33,895 bases of DNA from Maribacter sp. ACAM166 (GTDB lineage Bacteria > Bacteroidota > Bacteroidia > Flavobacteriales > Flavobacteriaceae), in NCBI RefSeq assembly GCF_005771495.1, contig NZ_VAUW01000041.1, forward strand, positions 1 to 33,895, given 5' to 3'. The position numbers were made by a program, and so were the translations under genes. Position 1 is the stretch's first letter; the number at the start of each line of letters is the position of its first letter. Below, piece after piece: positions 28,109 through 33,895 of the stretch. Under the pieces are notes generated by a model. That model was not told the origin of the DNA. It worked only from the letters and a program-made list of their open reading frames with translations, and ran no database searches.

Positions 28109-28462
28109 TTAATGTATGTTCTCAAAATGATTTTTAACAAATGCATCTTTTTCATTATCCGTCATCTTATCTGCTGATTCAATATCAATTTTTACATCCT
28201 TAAAATGTAAATTGGCATTCAGGTAATTATGCAGTTCTGTTTTTGCATTTGTTGGGCCAAATAAGAGCACATGATTGTATTTCAAAATGGCATCAGCAAC
28301 TTCTTTATAATAGCCTTCATGGATTTGTTGCCGTTTATTATACATAAGGTTTTCACTTCTATTCAATGCTTCTTCTTTTGTATTAAAAGTGAATTTTGAT
28401 ATTATAGAACGACTATTTTTCGTAGTACTTAAATCAATCAAATTTGGGGTTGAATGATCCAT
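28109..28462 (-). CDS. Small protein resembling an eRF1/baeRF C-terminal domain
   Basis: A 117-residue soluble protein. The segment YYKEVADAILKYNHVLLFGP followed by TNAKTELHNYL recalls the C-terminal (L7Ae/eRF1_3-like) domain of baeRF and Dom34 proteins, where a helix, a strand and a glycine turn bind RNA. The N-terminal 40 residues are not recognised. It lies just before an HPF gene, an order that echoes baeRF-HPF at 25079-26639, so a ribosome-linked role is inferred. The domain assignment rests on a short stretch and is uncertain. Confidence 0.6.
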   Translation of the reverse strand: MDHSTPNLIDLSTTKNSRSIISKFTFNTKEEALNRSENLMYNKRQQIHEGYYKEVADAILKYNHVLLFGPTNAKTELHNYLNANLHFKDVKIDIESADKMTDNEKDAFVKNHFENIH

Positions 28463-28532
28463 CCAGCTACCTAAATATTTTTTGTGTTTTCATTTTTTTG
28501 ATTTTATAAGTAATTATTAATTTGTGGCTTTT

Positions 28533-28993
28533 TCATTCGTGGTCGATTAAGATGGGTTTTACCTCAATAATCATTTCCATAGTGATTTTTGACTTAATGG
28601 AATTGGAAATTAAACAAGCATTTTCAGCTTTTTGTAAAATGCGCATCGCCTTATTTGTATAAATCTCATTTTGAATTACAACTGTAGGTTTAAGCAGGAT
28701 TTCACTCAACATTAATTTACCTTCAACCATTTCCAATTTACCTGACAGCTGAAACTTGTGAAATTAAGTGTGGAATTATCGGCTATGGCTAAAAAAGTAG
28801 TCATTAAACAACTACTAACAGCAGCCACTAACAAATGTTCAGGCGACCAAATTCCTTACATTCCTTTGGGAAATTCCGGTGGTGTGGCAACTTCAATACA
28901 AACACCATTTTTCTTGTTCAATTCAGGAGAACACATTATGCCTTTGCGAGTGTTTTCCTAATTTATATCTACATTATAATAGTGTGGTTCCAT
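28533..28993 (-). pseudogene. OsmC-family peroxide reductase, broken
   Basis: Reading from ATG 28993 gives MEPHYYNVDIN, an in-frame TAG, then CSPELNKKNGVCIEVATPPE and FPKGM, a TAA, then GIWSPEHLLVAAVSSCLMTT, the OsmC region with its first reactive cysteine. A frameshift near 28740 passes into the frame that ends at 28533, where KAENACLISNSIK holds the second cysteine. Two nonsense codons and one frameshift in about 154 codons mean it is a pseudogene unless the sequence is in error. Intact OsmC proteins reduce organic hydroperoxides. Its place in the stress operon fits, but the function is lost. Confidence 0.85.
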
Positions 28994-29003
28994 GATTAAA
29001 AGT

Positions 29004-29396
29004 TTAAATCTTATTTAAAACGTTTATTAATTTTTCTTGAACTTCTTTTGCAGGGATTTCTAAATCGACGTTTCCAACAGTACCCATCGCAACAGATGGG
29101 TCAATAATAGCAATTTCAACATCACCATTTGCTAATTCACGTAGCGTTACATTACAAGGCAACATGGTGCTTATGGTTGGTTCTATACTAATTACTGTAT
29201 CAGCATAACTGGGATTACATGCACCTAAAATCAGGTGGGGCAAATAATCTTTATCCAATTTATTTTTTATGGTTGCTTGTATGTCAATTTCAGTAAGCAC
29301 GCCAAAACCTTCCTTTATTAGTTCTTCTTCTACCTTTGGGCGAATAGCTGCTACGGTAGTTCCGCTAATTACTTTTGAGTTGTAATATTTCATCAT
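29004..29396 (-). CDS. DUF302 domain protein
   Basis: A 130-residue protein of the DUF302 family, found singly or fused to other redox or metal domains in many bacteria; the biochemical role is not established. Recognisable parts: VEEELIKEGFGVLTEIDIQA, the central LGACNPSYADTVISIEPTIS with the family cysteine, LPCNVTLRELANGDVEIAII and DPSVAMGTVGN. Two ATG codons in a row (29396 and 29393) make the start ambiguous by one residue. It is four bases after the cupin gene and upstream of the broken osmC. Confidence 0.87.
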   Translation of the reverse strand: MMKYYNSKVISGTTVAAIRPKVEEELIKEGFGVLTEIDIQATIKNKLDKDYLPHLILGACNPSYADTVISIEPTISTMLPCNVTLRELANGDVEIAIIDPSVAMGTVGNVDLEIPAKEVQEKLINVLNKI

Positions 29397-29400
29397 CTGT

Positions 29401-30273
29401 TTATTTAATTAATAATAAATAGCTATCGATAGCACTATTAATCCAATGTTCAACGTCTGGTTCTATATTTAAGTAATCGCCTGGTTTTAATGTCTCTTTA
29501 ACACCATTTTCATTTTGGAATACAATTTCTCCAATTATGCAAATCAATAAAGCAGGTGTTTTACTTTGGTGTTTCGATAATTCAGCACCTTTTGATAAGT
29601 GTATGTTTTTGGTTACTCCTTCTTCGCCTTTAAATAAAGCTACAGCCGAAACCTCATTGGCTACGGGATGTAATTTTTGAATGTTCATTGACTTACATGT
29701 TATTTTCTCAATTTTCTGAAGGACCGAATTATTTAAATGTTCATATTCATCGACCTGCATATCAAATAGTTGTTCTACTAATTTTACGCATCCGGTATTT
29801 TTATCATATTCTCTTCTGTCCACAACTGGTTCGGAATATAAATGCAAACACACTGAGCGATTTTCATATGAATTGATATATCTGTAAATAGTTTTTGATT
29901 TTTGCATATAAGAATAACTCTGAGAATTTAACAGGATTGAACTAACTTGTTCAAGTTCCTTTTTTGCCGTTGATAATCGATACCGCTCTTCTATAAACTG
30001 CCCGGATATTGGGTGTATCCATACTTCTTCAGGATCAATATCATGTATTGGACCTTGCTGGCCTTTTTCCCAGCATGACAAAATCAATTGATACTGCTTA
30101 GTTGAAAAAAGGCTTACTATTCCCGGCCGATTTTCTCTGAACATAAAATGTCTCTCCCATTCTTTAAGCGGTATCTGTATGTTTTTCATCACATTTAGGT
30201 GGCAGCTTTCGGTCTTATCTATTTCACATCTATTGAGTGCAAGAATGAGTTTTTCTATCGTTTTTATTTTCAT
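29401..30273 (-). CDS. Cysteine-dioxygenase-like protein fused to a C-terminal cupin
   Basis: A 290-residue protein with two cupin-type parts. The N-terminal part (about 1-185) resembles cysteine dioxygenase: LILSCWEKGQQGPIHDID and VWIHPISGQFIEERYRL. The usual H-x-H iron pair is H77-x-I79 here, so the second histidine is missing and iron binding there may be changed or lost. The C-terminal part (about 205-290) is a single cupin_2 domain with SKHQSKTP, GDYLNIEPDVEHWINSAID. The natural substrate is unknown. It is the first intact gene after the palindrome promoter at 30437-30479 and follows a peroxiredoxin remnant by 20 bases. Confidence 0.72.
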   Translation of the reverse strand: MKIKTIEKLILALNRCEIDKTESCHLNVMKNIQIPLKEWERHFMFRENRPGIVSLFSTKQYQLILSCWEKGQQGPIHDIDPEEVWIHPISGQFIEERYRLSTAKKELEQVSSILLNSQSYSYMQKSKTIYRYINSYENRSVCLHLYSEPVVDRREYDKNTGCVKLVEQLFDMQVDEYEHLNNSVLQKIEKITCKSMNIQKLHPVANEVSAVALFKGEEGVTKNIHLSKGAELSKHQSKTPALLICIIGEIVFQNENGVKETLKPGDYLNIEPDVEHWINSAIDSYLLLIK

Positions 30274-30293
30274 TTTAAATGTGTTTAATTGTT

Positions 30294-30383
30294 TTATTTT
30301 CCTGCATAGTCATCTAGAAAGTTAATATCTCCTAGCGTTGTTACTGCCTTAAATTTAGGAGCTTCGTCTCCTATTCTAGGCAT
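30294..30383 (-). pseudogene. 5' remnant of a peroxiredoxin gene
   Basis: On the minus strand an ATG at 30383 opens 29 codons, MPRIGDEAPKFKAVTT and then INFLDDYAGK, before a TAA. This is the N-terminus of an AhpC/TSA (Prx6-like) peroxiredoxin, which normally runs on as GKWVILFSHPADFTPVC. Everything from the tryptophan on, including the peroxidatic cysteine, is gone. It lies right after the palindrome promoter, so the original first gene of this operon was probably a peroxidase. Confidence 0.8.
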
Positions 30384-30436
30384 TGCGGTAATATATTCTT
30401 TTCCATTATTGTTTCCATTTCTATAGCTATTAATAC

Positions 30437-30479
30437 TAAAATTACGAACACGAGCTATATTTCGAAATGACCTAGGTCA
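30437..30479 (-). promoter_or_regulatory. Palindrome promoter of the CDO-like/DUF302/HPF/LapA operon
   Basis: Perfect operator TGACCTAGGTCA at 30468-30479. On the minus strand a TAATTTTA box begins at 30444, 29.5 bp from the centre. The predicted start is near 30431. All genes from the peroxiredoxin remnant to the LapA-like gene are on the same strand with short gaps, so they probably form one operon of six genes plus the remnant. Confidence 0.78.
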
Positions 30480-30530
30480 GTATTTACAAATAATTGAAAT
30501 TCAAATAAGTAAAAGATGAGTTATACCATT

Positions 30531-30920
30531 TTAAATAGTGTACATTGTAATACATATAAGCACATCACTTACTTCTTCCTTCAAGTCTTCACCCGTTGTT
30601 TTATTTTCTTTATCAAACGACCCACAAGAGGCGAAGAAAAATACAATTGAAAACAAGGAAATTATTTTATTCCATCCTTCTTTAAAAGATTCAGAAGCTA
30701 GTGAAAACGCATTTTTCACTTCATCCCATTTCTCTTCTGATGTATTTTCCAGTTCCGTATATTTTCCCTCAAGGGCAGTCTTTTTTGACTCTAATTCTTT
30801 TAGAGATTCCTCATATTTTGATATAGCATCGCCCTGTACAGAATCTTTTTTTGCTTTCAACTTGTTGATTTTAGCAGATACTTCATCTAAGGCCGTTTCT
30901 AAAATAGTTTTTTCTTTTTT
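30531..30920 (-). pseudogene. Rearranged coiled-coil stress lipoprotein (order of parts swapped)
   Basis: The frame is open from 30920 but has no ATG in its first 20 codons (first NTG codon at 30860). It reads KEKTILETALDEVSAKINKL, then a helical body (SKYEESLKELESKKTALEGK, KWDEVKNAFSLASESFKEGW), and then a lipoprotein signal with lipobox LFSIVFFFASC followed by GSFDKENKTTGEDLKEEVSD. In flavobacterial relatives as I recall them, the signal comes first and the coiled coil second. Here the C-terminal body precedes the N-terminal signal. The simplest reading is a tandem duplication with loss of the first copy's start and the second copy's end. Confidence 0.6.
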
Positions 30921-31115
30921 TTAAATACATAATAGTAAGGTTTTTGTGAAACCATCAAGTTAATGTATTTTTATCAGGAACGGAAAAGGCTTCCGAGGTA
31001 CGAGGATTAGTTCAACGTATATAAAACATATTAGCCTGAAAAAGGACACTGATCATAGCCCTGTCGATGTGGGTAATGCAAAAACCGACTCAAATTAATA
31101 TTGAAAACAATAAAT
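30921..31115. other. Junction DNA without a recognisable gene
   Basis: About 195 bases between the rearranged lipoprotein remnant and the exonuclease. Short open stretches exist on the plus strand (for example one ending KTDSN at a TAA just before the exonuclease), but none has a start codon or recognised family. It may contain decayed coding DNA. Confidence 0.4.
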
Positions 31116-31682
31116 ATGTATCTATTTTTTGACACAGAAACAACAGGACTACCTAAAAATTGGAAAGCACCTGTGACGGATTTAAATAATTGGCCAAGAA
31201 TGATTCAAGTTGCGTGGATTTTATGTGATAATGAAGGGAATCGAATTGAATCATACGATTGCATTATTAAGCCCGAAAATTTTAGTATTCCTATCGAATC
31301 TTCAAGAATTCACGGAATCTCTACAGAAAAGGCTATGAACGAAGGTCAAAATCTTGAAGAAGTGCTTTCCAAATTTAATGAATTGGCAGAAAAATCAAAT
31401 TTTATTGTAGCACACAATATTAGTTTTGATGAAAAAATTATTGGAGCGGAATTATTAAGAAAAAGAATTCATAGCAACTTTGAAGGAAAAAGAAAATTAT
31501 GCACTATGAAATCTGCAACTAATTATTGCAAAATTTCTGGAAATTACGGATATAAATGGCCTAAATTGTCAGAATTACATATAAAACTATTTGGAGTTGA
31601 TTTTGACGAAGCACACGATGCTTCGGTTGATATAAATGCAACAGAAAAGTGTTTTTGGGAAATGATGTATATTTCACTTTAA
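31116..31682 (+). CDS. DnaQ-like DEDDh 3'-5' exonuclease
   Basis: A 188-residue enzyme of the RNase T/DnaQ fold, removing nucleotides from 3' ends using two metal ions. Exo I motif FFDTETTGLP supplies D6 and E8; Exo II is VAHNISFDEKII; Exo III is EAHDASVDINATEKCF with the DEDDh histidine. There is no added domain to identify it as the polymerase III epsilon subunit; it may be a stand-alone repair or RNA-processing exonuclease. The frame opens at a TTG at 31101, but ATG 31116 fits the family start. The stop codon TAA (31680-31682) falls in the repeat AAAAGTATACC that forms the IS21 end, so the original C-terminus may have been replaced. Confidence 0.85.
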   Translation: MYLFFDTETTGLPKNWKAPVTDLNNWPRMIQVAWILCDNEGNRIESYDCIIKPENFSIPIESSRIHGISTEKAMNEGQNLEEVLSKFNELAEKSNFIVAHNISFDEKIIGAELLRKRIHSNFEGKRKLCTMKSATNYCKISGNYGYKWPKLSELHIKLFGVDFDEAHDASVDINATEKCFWEMMYISL

Positions 31683-31716
31683 AAGTATACCAGTCCTTCA
31701 GTTTAAAAGTATACCA
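31681..31716. repeat. Repeated end of the IS21-type element
   Basis: AAAAGTATACCA occurs at 31681-31692 and again at 31705-31716, each preceded by TTT, a 24-bp period. IS21 elements carry multiple terminal repeats for transposase binding, so this is the likely outer end of the element on the istB side. Confidence 0.65.
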
Positions 31717-31727
31717 ATTTTATTAAA

Positions 31728-31777
31728 TAAAAAAGGTCTTTCTAAGAAAGGGGATATCCCCTTTCTTAGAAAGACCT
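31728..31777 (-). terminator. 44-bp perfect palindrome terminating istAB
   Basis: Positions 31734-31777 form a perfect palindrome, 22 bp per arm, centred in GGGGATATCCCC with no spacer. On the minus strand it is followed by TTTTTTA, giving a very strong intrinsic terminator after istB. In the plus direction no T tract follows. Confidence 0.82.
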
Positions 31778-31817
31778 GGTTCTCGTATTCTGGGGCGATA
31801 TTTTTTGTTTAGTGGTT

Positions 31818-32579
31818 TCATTTACTATTCATTTGTTTGGTTTCTCTTAATCGAAAGGAATCTCCATTCATGTTGATTAAGTGTGCTTTATGTGTAAGTC
31901 TATCTACTAGAGCAGCTGTTAAAATGGGGTCTCCAAATATTTCTTCCCATCTATCAAAGCCTAAATTTGTAGTTATTATGGTTGCTTTTCTCCCGGTTCG
32001 CAGTGATAGATGATTAAACAGAAGTTCTGCTCCCGACTTATCAAAGGAGACATACCCAAATTCATCACAGATTACTAAATCGTATTTTTCAAAGCGAAGT
32101 TCTGTTTGCCGTAATATGCGTTGTGAGTGTGATTCCCTAATTTGTGTGAGCAGTTTATGGGTAGAGGTAAAAAGCACTTTGTACCCCTGCATACAAGCTT
32201 TTAAACCTAAGGCTATGGCGAGATGTGTTTTTCCTGTGCCGGGGTTACCTGCAAGTACAATGTTTTGTCCCTTTTCTATAAAATCCAAACGTTCTAATTC
32301 TGGGAGTTTATCCTTAGCATCAACAGGTAAAAGATCTCTTTGTAAATCGCTTAAATACAGTTTTGATGGAAAGCATGCTTGGCGTATCTGTGCTTTTTTT
32401 CTGTTTTCTAAGCGCTCTTCATATTGTTTTTCCATTAAACTTTTCAGGTAGGTTTCATAAGTATCGTGGGTTTTGGCGGATTCTTGTGCCAATTCCTTAA
32501 AATCTTGTCTAAACACAGGGAGTTTAAGTTCTTTACTATAGGTTATTATTTGGTTGTCTATATCTTGTGTGGTATTCAT
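31818..32579 (-). CDS. istB: IstB-type ATPase of IS21 element
   Basis: A 253-residue AAA+ ATPase that helps the IstA transposase to choose and load on target DNA. The Walker A motif is GNPGTGKT at 111-118; YDLVICDEFGYVSFDKSGAE holds Walker B. The C-terminal TKQMNSK ends it. It lies 11 bases after istA on the same strand, as in all IS21 members. It appears intact. Confidence 0.94.
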   Translation of the reverse strand: MNTTQDIDNQIITYSKELKLPVFRQDFKELAQESAKTHDTYETYLKSLMEKQYEERLENRKKAQIRQACFPSKLYLSDLQRDLLPVDAKDKLPELERLDFIEKGQNIVLAGNPGTGKTHLAIALGLKACMQGYKVLFTSTHKLLTQIRESHSQRILRQTELRFEKYDLVICDEFGYVSFDKSGAELLFNHLSLRTGRKATIITTNLGFDRWEEIFGDPILTAALVDRLTHKAHLINMNGDSFRLRETKQMNSK

Positions 32580-32590
32580 TTTTTTTGTTT

Positions 32591-33717
32591 TTAATTTAAT
32601 AGCTTACTAATTTGTGCTAATTGTTCTTTGGCCAATTGGGTGGTTTTATCCAGTACTATGGCATTGTCGGTAAATGGATTTTGAGTGTTACCTAGCAGTG
32701 CCTTAAGAGCTTCCACAGTTACTTTTTTACCTATTCTTGTAATCCTCTTTAAGGTGTCTTTTAAAGCTTCATTCTTTATCTGATGCGTTTTCAAATACGT
32801 TAGCAAGGCTATAAAATCACGGGGCGATGCTGCAAAATGAGTGGTGTATATTTCTTTTAAATACACATCACTAATAAGGGCTACACTATTGGGTAGTGCG
32901 CCTGGTTTTCTTTTAAAGGTTTCTAAGTAATGGACAATATTTATTACCCAACCATGTGAGCCGTTGTGAAGCTCATGGGTAGCCACTAACAGATAGGTAT
33001 CTTTGTGGTATACTTCTAAACGGTTGCTAAAACGTTTTACCCATACAAACTTACCTACCAAGGTTTCGGGTACCGAGTATCTATTACCTTTATAAGATAT
33101 AGTGGCGTATTTATCGGTGCGAAGCTCCATACCTTCTGCACATTCTAGTGCCCCTAAACAGGGGAATAACTGTGTTTTTTCTTTTTCAAACAACTCCATG
33201 GCTGTTTTTGAGGTACCTTGTTGCTTGGTGTTGTTCAAGGTCTCTAGAGTAGTCAGTAAATGGCTTTGAGCCGATGCTAAATCGGTGAAACCATCTTGTA
33301 TTGCAAAGGCCTTACGCCGTATATATTCTACACTACGCTCTACATGGCCTTTTTCATTGCCTTTTCTTGCATTGCAAAAACGATGGCTAAATAAGTAGTG
33401 CCCTCGTAAATCTAATAAGGCTTGGGTGGGTTCTTTATGATACTTACCAACAAACTTAGATACTGCTACACGCATATTATCATAAACCATTTCTTTGAAC
33501 GATCCTTGGGTGTGATTGAAAAAGGCAACATGAGATTCCATAAAAGCCATGGTGTCTTGCTTGTTGTAAAGCTGTGCATAGCGATAATTACTATAGCTTG
33601 ATGTGAATACCGCTAATTGAAAACGGGTTAACTTATCGTTAATAGTTAGTTTTACCTCGCCCCAGTCAAACTCGCAACTACTACCAGGCTCATAGTGCTG
33701 GCGTATAAATGGACTTG
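32591..33717 (-). pseudogene. istA: IstA-type transposase, 5' part lost to an IS insertion
   Basis: DDE transposase of IS21. An ATG-initiated reading begins only at 33550, but the same frame continues upstream to about 33717 with RQHYEPGSSCEFDWGEVKLT, containing the first catalytic aspartate (DWGEV). It then meets IS3-type DNA. The later catalytic part (MVYDNMRVAV) and the C-terminal target and dimerisation region are present; the DNA-binding N-terminus is absent. Without it, the element should not transpose by itself. Confidence 0.88.
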
Positions 33718-33720
33718 CAA

Positions 33721-33895
33721 CAAAAAAGTGGACAATTAGATAAGAGTCATGCTGCTATTTGTTGATTGTACATTTCGTTTTCAAATTCTTCTATGGTTTT
33801 ATACCCCAATGTAGAGTGCATTCTTCTTCTGTTGTACCAAGTTTCTATCCATTGAAAGACTGATAGCTCGGCTTCTGATCTAAGTCCATAACTAT
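33721..33895 (-). mobile_element. IS3-type element inserted in istA, running off the window
   Basis: Insertion at about 33718-33730, where istA similarity stops and AAAAAAGTGGACAATTAGA begins. It contains the 3' end of an IS3-type transposase. The rest is beyond the window. Confidence 0.72.
33747..33895 (-). CDS. IS3-family transposase (OrfB), C-terminal fragment at window edge
   Basis: The last 48 residues of an IS3-family integrase-type transposase, starting SYGLRSEAELSVFQWIETWY and including the hallmark RRRMHSTLGYKTIEEFEN before the stop at 33747-33749. The DDE core lies outside the window, so whether it is intact cannot be judged. Confidence 0.87.
   Translation of the reverse strand, partial: SYGLRSEAELSVFQWIETWYNRRRMHSTLGYKTIEEFENEMYNQQIAA

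Larger units (their letters stand above)
31681..33720 (-). mobile_element. IS21-type element, interrupted in istA
   Basis: Runs from the terminal repeats through istB to istA, which breaks off near 33720 at a second IS. Only one end is seen; the other part of istA and the far end are not in the window. The element lies at the right boundary of the stress island. Confidence 0.8.

Noticed and set aside
28758..28961. 67-codon plus-strand open frame between OsmC and DUF302
   Set aside because: It is antisense to the OsmC pseudogene, whose cysteine region and WSPEH motif are clear on the minus strand.
30538..30924. 128-codon plus-strand open frame
   Set aside because: It is the antisense of the coiled-coil/lipoprotein remnant; the serine- and phenylalanine-rich composition reflects K/E-rich coding on the other strand.

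Overview
The window is AT-rich DNA from a member of the Bacteroidota, most likely a marine or aquatic flavobacterium. Support for this comes from the TraE/TraF/TraG-type conjugation genes, the TAnnTTTG-type -7 promoter boxes, start codons without clear Shine-Dalgarno sequences, and the protein families present. It looks like a stress and dormancy island set in mobile DNA.

Left edge (1-3331): a possible structured RNA or terminator, a 77-bp tandem repeat, an exported cell-wall amidase, and the start of a conjugative-transfer operon (TraE, TraF and a TraG/VirB4 cut off before its ATPase motifs). The loss of the rest of traG marks one boundary of the island.

Core (3400-30480): eight promoters carry the same palindrome, TGAC-N4-GTCA. 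Six are the perfect TGACCTAGGTCA; two differ in the central four bases. In all eight the first base of a -7-like box (TA....) lies 29.5 bp from the palindrome centre, with 23 bases between, which is class II activator geometry. The promoters drive: (1) a complete N-type, probably Na+-translocating, ATP synthase operon atpDCQRBEFAG; (2) dodecin plus a SHOCT membrane protein; (3) a 2897-residue cyclic beta-1,2-glucan synthase, divergent from dodecin; (4) a transcript without a gene; (5) an Hsp20 remnant followed by a Ca2+-type P-type ATPase; (6) a baeRF protein, a ribosome hibernation factor and a lipoprotein; (7) an orphan small protein; (8) a peroxiredoxin remnant, a CDO-like/cupin protein, a DUF302 protein, a broken OsmC, an eRF1-domain-like protein, a second hibernation factor and a LapA-like membrane protein. 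Together these suggest one regulator, possibly of the Crp/Fnr type, that switches ion homeostasis, envelope glucan, redox protection and ribosome silencing together.

Decay and mobility: there are broken peroxiredoxin, Hsp20, OsmC, coiled-coil lipoprotein and IS1595-like transposase genes. The right edge (31100-33895) holds a DnaQ-like exonuclease abutting an IS21-type element, which is itself interrupted by an IS3-type element running off the window. The regulator of the palindrome is not encoded here.
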